Shown piece by piece: positions 46,808 through 56,898 of a DNA stretch of 64,000 nucleotides. Made by a program: the position numbers and the translations under genes. Position 1 is the stretch's first letter. The number at the start of each line of letters is the position of its first letter. The stretch spans positions 1 to 64,000 of the forward strand of contig NZ_BAKX01000006.1 of assembly GCF_000614585.1 (NCBI RefSeq), in the 5' to 3' direction. Under the pieces are notes generated by a model. That model had not been told where the DNA came from. It did not search any database and saw nothing but the letters and a program-made list of their open reading frames with translations. Source of the stretch: Porphyromonas gingivicanis JCM 15907. Lineage in GTDB: Bacteria; Bacteroidota; Bacteroidia; Bacteroidales; Porphyromonadaceae.

Positions 46808-47384
46808 TATTGGTCCACAAACAGTAGTGTCCGAAAAAGTGTGTAAGCCCCGTAGAAAAAAAACTCTACATACACTCTCAACAAGCAATCGATAAAAATC
46901 TTATGAGAAGATTCAGTAAAAGTTTTTTGAGATTAACCAAACACTCTCTCAAACTCACTAAATAGAAAATTAAGGCTACCTTTTTATGCTTAAGTTAGGC
47001 TCTCTTCTTCATTCATAAAGTAAGTCGTTAGTCGTCGAGTAAAGAGAAAGCTAAAAAGTAGAAGAAAAGACGAAATACCCTTAGAAAACGAGTAAACTCT
47101 CGCTGCTTAAAGCAGTGATTTATAAAACAAAGAGAATAAGGATTGGAAAAGTTGTATCGGACACCCATGAAAAATACTATAGCCTCACAAAAAGACTACA
47201 GGTTCAAACTATTTATGTTACCACACTCATCGCATTATTATCAAAATTCAGACTGGATACTTCTCGTACACCTCTTAAAGTTCCAGCTCTTGTGATTAGA
47301 ACTTTCTATAAAGTCTTGTAAAGTCTAAGACGACAAGTTCTTAGAGTTCACACAATAGTTTCAAAAAGGAATTAGAGAAAACTC
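46808..47384. other. Convergent intergenic region with a single 22-bp repeat unit
   Basis: No gene supported; a 68-codon plus-strand frame at 47115-47321 has no recognisable feature. ACGAGTAAACTCTCGC (47088-47103) equals the reverse of the core shared by repeat arrays A and B. Confidence 0.5.
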
Positions 47385-47421
47385 ACAATAAAAAATGGTA
47401 GAGAAATAATATCTCTACCAT
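47385..47421 (-). terminator. Terminator of yceD-rpmF
   Basis: On the minus strand, ATGGTAGAGA pairs with TCTCTACCAT around a 7-base loop, followed by TTTTTTATTG. It lies about 40 bases after the rpmF stop codon. Confidence 0.9.
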
Positions 47422-47462
47422 CCATCTCTCAAGTTCTTTCAAAACAAAGAACCGTTCAAAAC

Positions 47463-47642
47463 TTACGCTTCTTTCTCAATAGCGAGCTTACCACGATAAT
47501 AACCACAAGCACCACACACAGTATGGTAAATATGCCATTCTCCGCATTGTGGGCATTTTGTCAAAGTTGGCATAGCTGCCTTATCATGAGTTCTGCGCTT
47601 AAGCGTTCTTGATTTTGATTGTCTACGTTTAGGATGTGCCAT
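47463..47642 (-). CDS. rpmF: Large ribosomal subunit protein L32
   Basis: A 59-residue L32: MAHPKRRQSKSRTLKRRTHD, with zinc-binding Cys pairs in KCPQCGEWH and VCGACGYYRGK. It lies 59 bases downstream of yceD on the minus strand, the usual yceD-rpmF pair. The fabH gene commonly found next in Bacteroidetes is not here. Confidence 0.95.
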   Translation of the reverse strand: MAHPKRRQSKSRTLKRRTHDKAAMPTLTKCPQCGEWHIYHTVCGACGYYRGKLAIEKEA

Positions 47643-47701
47643 ATAAACTAAGCCTTTCTATCTATATTTATAATCTATTTATTTCTCTCCAAATATTTCT
47701 T

Positions 47702-48217
47702 CTACTCTTGATTTTCCGTATTAAGTTGCTTTAGCACACTCCATCGAGGATCTTCTTTCTCCTGATTTTGAGAGCGATAAAAATCTTCTACCTCTTCAAG
47801 ACATCCTCCCTCTTCGTGTACCTTACGCATCGGCAAGCTCAATACGGCAAACTCAAACAACAAGTCATCCAAATTGAGGATGGGTTCATTGCGAGAGATC
47901 AAAATCTCTTCATCGCCATCTTGTTGCCCTTCCGCATTAATCAACTCTACCGAAAGAGGAAACTCATTGCCTACCTCCAGAGAAAAAGGAGTATTACACC
48001 TATCACAGATGGTATCTACCATTCCTTCTACGATGAAAGTCATCTGAAACTTATCTTCTGTACGAACACCTTCGACAAAAACAGTTAACTCCCCTCCCAA
48101 GAGTTCAAAAGGATTTTCCTGTGCCAAGAACTCGCTGTCCAACACGAATTGTTCAGAGAACTCCCCTTCTGGGATTGTATTCAACGCAAGAAAAAAGCGA
48201 TCTTTTTGAACTGCCAT
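47702..48217 (-). CDS. yceD: YceD/DUF177 family protein
   Basis: A 171-residue DUF177 protein. The central block GMVDTICDRCNTPFSLEV contains the conserved Cys pair, and the C-terminus has EDPRWSVLKQL. In bacteria and plastids YceD homologues act in 23S rRNA accumulation and are co-transcribed with rpmF, as here. A -7-like element lies 50 bases upstream. Confidence 0.9.
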   Translation of the reverse strand: MAVQKDRFFLALNTIPEGEFSEQFVLDSEFLAQENPFELLGGELTVFVEGVRTEDKFQMTFIVEGMVDTICDRCNTPFSLEVGNEFPLSVELINAEGQQDGDEEILISRNEPILNLDDLLFEFAVLSLPMRKVHEEGGCLEEVEDFYRSQNQEKEDPRWSVLKQLNTENQE

Positions 48218-48267
48218 ACAAAAAATTAATATCCTCCTGACACAAAGTCAGAAAACAAATATCCTCG

Positions 48268-48275
48268 CAAAGGTA
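48268..48275 (-). promoter_or_regulatory. Probable -7 element for yceD-rpmF
   Basis: TACCTTTG on the minus strand, about 50 bases before the yceD ATG. The -33 position reads approximately CTTTAG, a partial match. Confidence 0.55.
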
Positions 48276-48556
48276 CAAATTATTTCCTATAACTAAAGCA
48301 CTACTCCAAGAGTTCTCCCCATAAAAAGAGTATTTTACGACATTCAGTACCTAAAGAGAGTAGTTTTCCCCCTTTATATGCAGAGAATGTATAACAACGA
48401 GAGAGATAAAACCCTCTTCCATACAGAGCTGCAAAATTTTCTGTAAACACTATAGATACCCATATATTGTATTACCCATTACCTGCTAAAAGGAGGTATA
48501 AATGCGAGAAAGAAAGACTATTCAAATAAAAAAAGGGATAAATACATACCTACTTA

Positions 48557-48587
48557 TTGGTAGTATCAAAAGAATAACATATCTTTG
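48557..48587 (+). promoter_or_regulatory. Promoter of the ferredoxin gene
   Basis: TTG (48557-48559), exactly 20 bases, then TATCTTTG (48580-48587). A full Bacteroidetes -33/-7 match about 50 bases before the ATG at 48638. Confidence 0.85.
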
Positions 48588-48637
48588 CAACGTAATCAAG
48601 AAATAACAATCGAACACAAACTAAAACAAGAGAGAAA

Positions 48638-48805
48638 ATGGCTTACGTAATTACAGATGGCTGTGTAGCCTGTGGATCATGTATTGATGAATGTCCAGTT
48701 GGAGCAATTTCAGAAGGCGATATCTACAAGATTGATGCTGCAGCTTGCATTGACTGTGGTTCTTGTGCAGGAGCTTGTCCTTCAGAAGCAATCGTTCAAG
48801 GATAA
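48638..48805 (+). CDS. 2[4Fe-4S] ferredoxin
   Basis: A 55-residue clostridial-type ferredoxin with two CxxCxxCxxxCP clusters: CVACGSCIDECP and CIDCGSCAGACP. It carries electrons for anaerobic metabolism, for example pyruvate:ferredoxin oxidoreductase. It is a single-gene unit with its own promoter and terminator. It starts MAYVITDGC. Confidence 0.97.
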   Translation: MAYVITDGCVACGSCIDECPVGAISEGDIYKIDAAACIDCGSCAGACPSEAIVQG

Positions 48806-48835
48806 GGAATTGTCCTTTAATTAGAATTATTAGAG

Positions 48836-48870
48836 AGCTCTTCTCCCCTTCGGCAGAGGAGCTTTTTCTT
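48836..48870 (+). terminator. Terminator of the ferredoxin gene
   Basis: AGCTCTTCT pairs with AGAGGAGCT (one G-T pair) around a CCCCTTCGGC loop, followed by TTTTCTT. Confidence 0.9.
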
Positions 48871-50100
48871 ATATTTCTCCGCCATTATAAAGCGTTACAT
48901 TGATCAAAAAAGCACCACTTGACCATTACCATCAAGGCTTTCAGATACTCATCCCCTCCCTACTCTAACAATCTTGTAACTATAGCACCCCTAAAGTCTC
49001 ACAAAAATATCACAGTAAGACTTTGAAAGTTGTACAACAACAGGTCTAATTAGCAAAGCAGATACACTCTTTTACAATTGAACTAACAAAGAAACCTCTC
49101 TTCCTACTTTTTTGTACAGTGGAAGCACCAACAAAAATAGAAAAACCTAAAAACGAGCAACTAAAACAGTCTACGATTTCTACAGCTTTTCTAAAAACAT
49201 CACAACAAATCCCCCAAAGCTATAATGGTTTTACTCGAAAGGATTATAGCTTTGGGAAGTTAGCACAGAAGGTTTTAACCCAAAGGATTATACCTTTTCC
49301 TTATTACCCTAATAAGAGAATACCCAAAAAGCAAAGCATTACGTACAGAAGAAAAAGAACTTGCTGATAAAAAACAAAGTTTCACCCCATAGCCTATAGT
49401 CTTTATCGTCAGAAACTGGAAGTCTCTCTCACTAAGGATAACAAAGCATCTCAAGAAAGAAAAGAAAACCTTTTCTCCCAACAATATATATAGAGAGATT
49501 TAAACGAGAAAAGCTCCCCCACAACTTGAGTATTTGCTATAGAAAAGATCTTATCATATTTTTCAGCATTTACAACCATCTCTCAAATCTATACAACACC
49601 TACTATCTATAAAATCAAGCGATTATCATCTGAATTCTCATCCGTCCTCCATTCCTTCAAAAAAAATATGTAACCCGATTAAGTAGTTCAAAAACGTTCT
49701 TTTAAGAGACACTCCCCATTTCGGATAGAGGTATCTATAAAAAGCACAAAAGCAATTATCGTCTCTTTTATCTTCTCATTTTTTCGCATTGAAATCCCTA
49801 TTAATGAAATAGTCCAAAAGAATATTCTCCCCTCTCTTTCTACTATTCAAAATAGGAAAAACATCCTAAAAAAAAGCCCGTTCATCCTTTTGAGTGGCTC
49901 AACCTATCGCTCTCTTCTCCCTTTCAGGACAAATGGCTGGAAAGAAAGATATTCTCAAAAAAACTCTTTTCAAGTATCCATTAAACAAATTAAAAAGAGG
50001 AACAAGGAAAGAGAAAATGAACAAAGCGTGTAAAAGCAACGATGTAGCAATAGATTTTAGCAAACACTTCGACAAAAAAGGAATATAGAGCACGCGCTCT
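48871..50100. other. Long gene-poor intergenic region
   Basis: Over 1.2 kb without a credible gene. Open frames at 49119-49367 (plus), 49275-49484 (minus) and 49894-50088 (plus) overlap repeats or low-complexity AT-rich sequence and have no recognisable features. It contains repeat array D. Confidence 0.55.
49213..49292. repeat. 22-bp tandem repeat array D, with flanking inverted repeat
   Basis: Three 22-bp units (49227-49248, 49249-49270, 49271-49292); the second contains AGTTAGCACAGAA, close to units of arrays A and C. A perfect 14-bp inverted repeat, CCCAAAGCTATAAT (49213-49226) and ATTATAGCTTTGGG (49243-49256), spans the first unit. Confidence 0.75.
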
Positions 50101-50101
50101 C

Positions 50102-50132
50102 TTGTTTATTTAGGAATAAAAATATATCTTTG
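50102..50132 (+). promoter_or_regulatory. Promoter of a short transcript
   Basis: TTG (50102-50104), exactly 20 bases, then TATCTTTG (50125-50132): a full -33/-7 match with no ordinary gene behind it. A terminator follows only about 45 bases downstream. Confidence 0.75.
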
Positions 50133-50138
50133 CAAGGT

Positions 50139-50203
50139 GTTTTTCATGGTATTAGATTTTAAGGTTAATGGAAAGGGTTTGTCGGGAGACAAGCCTTTTT
50201 TTT
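50139..50203 (+). ncRNA. Candidate small RNA or leader peptide upstream of feoAB
   Basis: From the predicted start near 50139 to a U-run at 50196-50203 is about 65 bases. The end is a classical terminator, GGGTTTGTC (50175-50183) with GACAAGCC (50188-50195) and then eight T. An ATG at 50147 opens a 21-codon frame that reads through the hairpin (MVLDFKVNGKGL then SGDKPFFYF). It could be a small RNA, a short peptide or an attenuated leader of feoAB, 175 bases downstream. Confidence 0.5.
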
Positions 50204-50364
50204 ATTTCTAAAGGCCGCCCATCTATGCTTTTCACATCTACTCAATCCTCCTTTATAGGTATATAAAGTCAATCGACAGAGAGTTCTCCTAAACTTTTCA
50301 AAAAGGAGGTTTTAGTACCTACAAGTAATGATACATTTTTTTACTATCATCAATAATAGAACGG

Positions 50365-50372
50365 TACCTTTG
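50365..50372 (+). promoter_or_regulatory. -7-like element directly before the feoAB start codon
   Basis: TACCTTTG ends five bases before the ATG at 50378. If it is used, transcription would begin at or next to the start codon and the mRNA would be leaderless. A T-run at 50336-50342 is the only -33 candidate. Confidence 0.5.
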
Positions 50373-50377
50373 TATTT

Positions 50378-52896
50378 ATGAAATTATCTGATGTAACTAC
50401 AGGCCAAAAAGCCATCATTAAAAAGATAGGAGGGAGGGGCGCCTTTCGTAAGAGAATCTTAGAAATGGGGTTTATCCAAGGGAAGGTCGTTACTGTTGTA
50501 CAGAATGCTCCTTTCAAAGACCCCGTCTACTATCGTATAATGGACTATAACGTCTCTCTGAGACGGAAAGATGCCGCTCTCATCGAAGTCAGTCTCTACT
50601 CTTCGGAGAAAGAAGAACATCTAATATCTCAAAAGAAGCAGAATAACGCTTCTTCTCCTTTATCTCTACAAAAAGAGATTATTACTCCCAATTTTTCTAT
50701 TGAAAATAGAGACAAAACAACTTCGCCTAAACGTATAAAAGTTGCCTTAGTGGGCAATCCTAACTGTGGTAAGACTTCTCTTTTCAACTTGGCAAGTGGA
50801 GCCCACGAACACGTTGGCAATTACAGCGGTGTAACAGTAGATGCCAAAGAAGCCTACTTCAAACATAAAGGGTATCGCATAGACATTGTCGATTTGCCTG
50901 GGAGCTATTCGCTATCGCCCTATAGCCCCGAGGAACTTTTTATCCGCAACTATCTAACCGACCCAAGCACACGCCCCGATGTAGTTATTGATGTTATTGA
51001 CATTTGTAACTTAGAGCGCAACCTATACCTCACGCTACAAATCAAGGAGATGAAGCTCCCTTTGGTAGCAGCTCTCAATATGTTCGATGAGTTCGAAAAG
51101 AGTCAATCGAAACTCGATATTCCTCTCCTTTCTCAACTTTTAGATATTCCTATGATTCCAACAGTAGGGAGAGTAGCAAGGGGGATAGAGGAACTTTTTG
51201 ATGCCGTAATAGCTGTTGCTGAAGGCAAAATCAAATTCGAAAGAGATATACGCATCCCCTATGGTAATACGCTGGAGCCTGCTATCGAAAATCTAACCGA
51301 GCAGATTGCTAATCACCTACAACTTCCCAACCAATTACCCAACCGCTACATCGCGATCAAGTTGCTTGAAGAAGATGCTGCCACGATAGAATACCTACAC
51401 CCTCTACCTCACGGGTCAAAGATTATCAAAGAGGCAGAAGAGGCTCGATCCTCTCTCAATAAACAGTTAGGCAACACCGATACCGAAACACTCATCACCG
51501 ACCAACGTTATGGATTCATTGCGGGTGCACTGCGAGAAACCTATCGACCCGAACGGCGTACCCTGCGTACTCAAACCGACAAATTAGACCATGTACTCAT
51601 CAATCCAAAGTGGGGTTTTCCGATATTCCTTCTTTTCCTTTTAGTGATGTTCGAGTGTACCTTTATGTTGGGTGCCTATCCTCAAGAATGGATTGAACTT
51701 TTAGTAGACTGGATAGCTGGAGGCGTTGGCAACATTTTGAGCGAAGGGCCTCTTAAAGACCTTATCACCGACGGAATAATACAAGGTGTCGGAGGAGTTA
51801 TTGTCTTCCTGCCCCAAATTCTTATCCTCTACCTCTTTATCTCCATTATGGAAGACACGGGTTATATGGCACGCGCCGCCTTTATGATGGACAAATTAAT
51901 GCACCGTATGGGCCTACATGGCAAATCGTTCATTCCTCTTATTATGGGGTTTGGTTGCAATGTGCCCGCCATTATGGCCACTCGTACTATCGAAAGCCGA
52001 CAGAGTAGACTCATCACGATACTTGTAACACCGTTAATGAGTTGTAGTGCCAGACTACCGGTCTATGTGCTTATCGCTGGAGCCTTTTTCGGGGTCTATG
52101 CGGGCGTAGTACTCTTTGCAGTCTATTTGGTAGGCATCCTCCTTGCCGTTCTTTTGGCTCGTCTATTCCGCAAAGCACTATTTACCACAGAAGACATTCC
52201 TTTCGTGATGGAACTCCCCCCTATCGAGTGCCTACCGCCAAATCCGTACTGATACACATGTGGGAAAAAGCCAAAGAGTATCTTCAAAAGATGGGAACCA
52301 TCATTCTCGCAGCCTCTATCATTATTTGGTTCTTGGGCTATTTCCCTCGTGCTGAAGTATTAAAACACACCGAACAAAAGGTAGAATCGCTTACTGCCAA
52401 GTGGCAAGGCTCAGAAGAAGAATTGGCAGAACAAATCGAAGAGATAGAAACTCAGGGACGCATCGAACAGCAAGAAAACTCTTACTTAGGCAAAATGGGT
52501 AAAGGCATCGAACCTCTTCTCTCTCCCTTAGGGTTTGACTGGAAGATGAGTATTGCCCTTGTCTCTGGACTTCCTGCAAAAGAAGTGGTAGTTAGCACAC
52601 TGGGAGTTATCTACACTGGAGATGGAGATGATTCTGAAGAAGCCTCTTCAAGGCTCTCCGAACGCATCAAAATGGATAAAAACGAAAAGGGAAATCCTAC
52701 CTTTACGCCTCTTGTCGCTTTAAGTTTCATGCTTTTTGTTCTACTCTATTTTCCTTGTATTGCTACTGTTATTGCAGTGGGAAGAGAAGCAGGAAGTCCT
52801 AAATGGGGACTTTTCCTCATGGTGTACACATGTGTTCTAGCTTGGGTTGTTTCGTTTATCACCTATCAGGGGGGCTCTCTACTGGGCTTCGGATAA
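50378..52896 (+). CDS. feoB: Fused FeoA-FeoB ferrous iron transporter (one frameshift)
   Basis: About 839 residues when repaired. Residues 1-75 are a FeoA domain (ILEMGFIQGKVVTVVQNAPF). The FeoB G domain begins near residue 125: G1 VGNPNCGKTSLFN, G2 region NYSGVTVDAKE, G3 DLPGSYSLSPYS and G4-like ALNMFDE. The membrane part has gate motifs MGFGCNVPAIMATR and SGLPAKEVVVSTLG. The frame breaks at a C6 run (52216-52221); a seventh C gives ELPPYRVPTAKSVLIHMWEK. It imports Fe(II) across the inner membrane. Fused FeoAB is typical of Bacteroidetes. The Cys-rich partner gene follows after 31 bases. Confidence 0.95.
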
Positions 52897-52927
52897 TGAA
52901 TTAGACAAGTTTCTTTTCGGATAAAAT

Positions 52928-53101
52928 ATGAATACTCTACTACAAAACATCATAGTGTACGCCATTGTAGCCATTGCGATAATAGCCTCTTTGTTAGGGC
53001 TCTGGCGTATAGTACGCCCTCGTAAAAAGGGGGATGCTCCCTCCTCTCCCTGCTGTGGGTGCAAAGGTTGTAGTGTATCTCCTCGTAAGAAAAAAGAATA
53101 G
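52928..53101 (+). CDS. FeoB-associated Cys-rich membrane protein
   Basis: A 57-residue protein: one N-terminal membrane helix (NIIVYAIVAIAIIASLLGLW) followed by a basic segment and a short Cys cluster, SPCCGCKGCSV. This matches the FeoB-associated Cys-rich membrane protein family (PF12669). It lies 31 bases after feoB and is probably co-transcribed. A role in iron handling at the inner face of the transporter is presumed for the family. Confidence 0.88.
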   Translation: MNTLLQNIIVYAIVAIAIIASLLGLWRIVRPRKKGDAPSSPCCGCKGCSVSPRKKKE

Positions 53102-53313
53102 TCAGGGTGGCTATCATACAAGAGAGATTATTACATACATAGAACAACATATTACGTTGTTATTGACATTCAGGTTCTGCGACGTGGTTCTGTACACTCC
53201 TTTCGGCACTGGTCTCTATATCTTGAGATTACAGCATCCTGAAAAATCTGGTCAAGAGAATATTCTTAATGCTCCTTAATAGTCTTACAAGGGGAAAATA
53301 ATAGCGACAAAAA

Positions 53314-53346
53314 AAGCTCCGCCACTTGATAAAAGTAGCGGAGCTT
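53314..53346. terminator. Bidirectional terminator between feoAB and rpsA
   Basis: AAGCTCCGC (53314-53322) pairs with GCGGAGCTT (53338-53346), with an inner ACTT/AAGT extension. A-rich sequence before it gives a T-run on the minus strand, so it serves rpsA at least. Confidence 0.85.
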
Positions 53347-53391
53347 ATCTTTAGAAGGTTTATACGAAATAACCTTTCTTAGAGTTTTGGA

Positions 53392-55190
53392 TTAGTTCTT
53401 GTCGTCCAAGCGTTCACGAAGAGCAGCTAACTCTCCCAAGTCACCAAGGGTAGCCTTCTCTGCAGGAGCTTGAGCAGCAGCTTGTGAAGAGGCTTCACGA
53501 GACTGTTTCTTCTGTTCCTTCTCTGCACGAGCAGCATCACGTTGCTTATCTTCAAAAATACGGCTATGAGAAACGATAATACGGTGCTTGTTCTTGTTGA
53601 ACTCGAGTACCTTAAACTCTAACTTCTCATCAATTTGTGCCTTAGAACCATCTTCTTTAACGAGGTGCATTTGAGTAGCAAATCCTTCTACGCCATAAGG
53701 AAGAGCGATGATAGCACCCTTATCGGTAGATTCGATGATAGTTCCTTCGTGGATAGAACCTGTAGTAAATACAGTTTCAAACACATCCCAAGGATTTTCT
53801 TCGGTTTGTTTGTGTCCGAGGCTGAGAGACGGTTATCCTTGTCGATTTCGAGTACTTCTACCTCAATAGGAGCACCGATCTCCGTAATTTCACTTGGGTG
53901 TTTAATTTTCTTGGTCCAAGAAAGATCGCTCAAGTGAATGAGACCATCTACCCCCTCTTCTACCTCTACGAATACCCCAAAGTTAGTAAAGTTGCGCACC
54001 TTAGCTGTATGACGTGAACCCACAGGGAAGCGAGTTTCAATATCTTGCCATGGATCGGGCTTAAGTTGCTTCATACCGAGGCTCATCTTACGCTCTTCAC
54101 GATCCAAAGTAAGGATAACAGCTTCTACTTCTTGACCTACCTTGAGGAAGTCTTGTGCGCTGCGGAGGTGCTGTGTCCAAGACATTTCTGATACGTGGAT
54201 AAGCCCTTCGATACCAGGAGCTACCTCTACGAAAGCACCATAATCTGTGATCAACTCTACACGACCCTTAAGGATGTCGCCAGGAGCCAAGTTAGGATCC
54301 AAAGCATCCCATGGATTAGGAGTAAGTTGCTTGAGACCTAAAGCGATGCGGGTCTTTTCTTCATCGAAGTCAAGGATAACCACATTAATTTTTTGGTCTA
54401 ATTGTACCACTTCACTGGGGTGAGAAACACGTTCCCAAGAGAGGTCGGTAATGTGGATAAGTCCGTCTACACCGCCGAGGTCAACAAATACCCCAAAGTT
54501 AAGGAGGTTCTTAACCACCCCTTCGAGTACTTGTCCCTTTTCAAGTTTGCTGATAATATCACGTTTCTGTTGCTCCAACTCGGCCTCGATAAGTATCTTG
54601 TGCGATACGACAATGTTCTTTTGCTCATGATTTACTTTCACAATCTTGAACTCCATTGTCTTATCTACCAAGCTATCGTAGTCGCGGATGGGGCGAACAT
54701 CGATTTGTGAACCGGGCAAGAAGGCTTCGATACCGAATACATCGACAATCATACCTCCCTTGGTGCGGCTCTTGATATAACCAAGGATTACTTCGTCCTT
54801 TTCGAGCGCCTCTGTTACACGCTCCCAAGAACGTTCTGCACGTGCCAAATAGTGAGAAAGCACGGGCTGTCCCATAGGACCTTCGGGAGAGATTACGAAA
54901 ACCTCTACTTGATCGCCCACCTTGAGATCCTTGTTGTAACGAAACTCAGGATAGGGGATGCTACCAAGAGATTTGTAACCAACGTCTACAAGCACTTCGC
55001 GAGGTGTCTTGTCGTTGTATACAATCTCTTTAACGGTGCCCATTACCACTTCTTTTTCTTTGATGTTGCTAAGCGTTTCTTCGTACAAACGCTCTTGCTC
55101 TGCACGAGCATCTGAAGATAGGGTACTACCCTTTTCATACTGATCCCAATCAAAATCTGGATTAGGCACTCTAAATTGATGATTGCTCAT
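53392..55190 (-). CDS. rpsA: Small ribosomal subunit protein S1 (one frameshift)
   Basis: About 599 residues when repaired, with six S1 RNA-binding repeats, for example GVVKNLLNFGVFVDLGGVDG then LIHITDLSWERVSHPSE, and AKVRNFTNFGVFVEVEEGVD. The frame from 55190 goes wrong near 53825-53832. Adding one base gives DNRRLSLGHKQTEENPWDVF and joins the last repeat (GSIHEGTIIESTDKGAIIAL). The C-terminal tail is charged and Ala-rich. S1 binds mRNA on the 30S subunit; it is essential in most bacteria, so the break is probably a sequence error. Confidence 0.93.
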
Positions 55191-55262
55191 CTGTTTTTCT
55201 TTTAAAAGTGAAACAATAAAATAATAACTCTCTATTCAGACAACCATGGTCCGAACAGAGAG

Positions 55263-55270
55263 CAAAGATA
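55263..55270 (-). promoter_or_regulatory. Probable -7 element of rpsA
   Basis: TATCTTTG on the minus strand about 70 bases before the rpsA ATG. The nearest TTG is 16 bases upstream of it, shorter than usual. Confidence 0.55.
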
Positions 55271-55374
55271 CAACTACTTTTTGTACCAACAAGTATTTGA
55301 CAACTACAACATAATGAAAGAGAGCGACTTCTTAAGCCAATACAAAGGCTCTACCCCTCCACGCATAAGAACTC

Positions 55375-56898
55375 CTAATCAGAGTTCTGTATAAGATTCT
55401 TACGAATACGCTCAATGAGAAGCGAAGCTCGGGTAGGAGGAGCGTCGGGAAGGTCATGCTGAGAAACGACTAATAGAATATCTCCGATATGCAGTTTTAA
55501 GGCACCTTTGGGTACGATAAATCGGTTCTTACGTCGCACCAAGATGACCAATTCTCCCTCATGCAGAGCAAGTTTCTTCAGCTCATCTCCTCCCTCAAGC
55601 ATCTGAGCATTGACCTCTCTCTCCTCCATCACAGTACCCATCTCTTCGGGCATCTCAACCCCCATAAAGTTTCCCTCTGGGGGAGCAGGTGTAGAGAGCT
55701 TGAAGAGGCGAGCCACGGGAGTGATGGTCATACCTTGGATAAGCAGAGAAAGCAACGTTATAATAAAGACGATACTAAATATATGATTACCCTCTGAGAC
55801 GCCATTAACAACAGGATAGGTCGCAAAGATGATAGGAGCTGCCCCTCTGAGTCCCACCCATGAGAGAAAAGCCTTGCCCTTCATGGAAAGTTTGCGAAAA
55901 GGGAGTAGCGACAAATGACAAGCCAACGGACGACCCAGAAACATCATAAAGAGTGCCACCAATACAGAGAGCAAAAGCACCTCGGGCATCTCATGCGGAT
56001 TAACCAGCAAGCCTAATATCAAAAAGAGTATAATCTGCACTAACCAAGTGATACCATCGAAAAAGTGATTGACCGCACTCCGCTGTTGCAATCGAGTATT
56101 GCCCGCTATAATCCCCGCTATATAAACGGCAAGATAACCATTACCCTGCAAGATATTAGCTATAGAAAATGTAAAAAAGAGGAGCGATAGTAGGAGAATA
56201 GGATAGAGCATCCTATTGGATATATTAATGCGATTGATGAGCCAAACGGCACAGTAACCCAAGAAGATACCTACTGCCGCCCCGACAATGAACTGAAATG
56301 CGAAATGAAGTAAGAAATGTCCAAAGTTGAGCGAAGAGTTGTTGATATACTCAATAAGCACGATGGTGAGCATATATGCCATAGGGTCATTACTACCACT
56401 CTCCAACTCCAACATTGGCTTAAGGTTCTCTTTGAGATGTACTCTCTGCGAACGGAGTATAGCAAACACCGAGGCAGAGTCGGTACTCGACATCGTAGCA
56501 GCCAATAGGAGAGAGAGAGGTAAACTAAAAACTACCCCCATCCCAGGAGAGAAATAGTTCGTCACACCATAGATAAAGAGTCCTGTAAAAAGAGTTGTTA
56601 GCAGTACCCCCAAAGTAGAAAGACAGATACCAGGCAGGAGGATAGGGCGTATCTCTTTCATCTTCGTGTCCATTCCCCCCGTAAAGAGGATAATAGAGAG
56701 CGCCACCATACCTATATTCTGTGTCATCTTAGCATCCTCAAAGCGCAGTCCTAAACCATCGACTCCAAAAAGCATTCCCGTAAAGAGGAAGAGCAAAAGA
56801 GCTGGTATGCCGAAACGAGCCCCCACCTTACCGATGAGAATACCGACGAAGACAATAACAGAAAATATTAAAATAAAAGTCTCTACACTAAATACCAT
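55375..56898 (-). CDS. Potassium/proton antiporter, NhaP2/CvrA-like (CPA1)
   Basis: A 507-residue antiporter with about 12-13 membrane helices in the first ~400 residues, including SSTDSASVFAILRSQ and LELESGSNDPMAYMLTIVLI (the conserved ND motif) and WVGLRGAAPIIFATYPV. The C-terminal ~110 residues are a cytoplasmic RCK_C/TrkA_C-like regulatory domain (LHEGELVILVRRKNRFIVPK, then LHIGDILLVVSQHD). It exchanges K+ or Na+ for H+ at the inner membrane. Single-gene minus-strand unit. Confidence 0.9.
   Translation of the reverse strand: MVFSVETFILIFSVIVFVGILIGKVGARFGIPALLLFLFTGMLFGVDGLGLRFEDAKMTQNIGMVALSIILFTGGMDTKMKEIRPILLPGICLSTLGVLLTTLFTGLFIYGVTNYFSPGMGVVFSLPLSLLLAATMSSTDSASVFAILRSQRVHLKENLKPMLELESGSNDPMAYMLTIVLIEYINNSSLNFGHFLLHFAFQFIVGAAVGIFLGYCAVWLINRINISNRMLYPILLLSLLFFTFSIANILQGNGYLAVYIAGIIAGNTRLQQRSAVNHFFDGITWLVQIILFLILGLLVNPHEMPEVLLLSVLVALFMMFLGRPLACHLSLLPFRKLSMKGKAFLSWVGLRGAAPIIFATYPVVNGVSEGNHIFSIVFIITLLSLLIQGMTITPVARLFKLSTPAPPEGNFMGVEMPEEMGTVMEEREVNAQMLEGGDELKKLALHEGELVILVRRKNRFIVPKGALKLHIGDILLVVSQHDLPDAPPTRASLLIERIRKNLIQNSD

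Noticed and set aside
49119-49367. 82-codon plus-strand frame in the long spacer
   Set aside because: It is built mostly from 22-bp repeat array D and AT-rich sequence, so it is not a credible protein gene.
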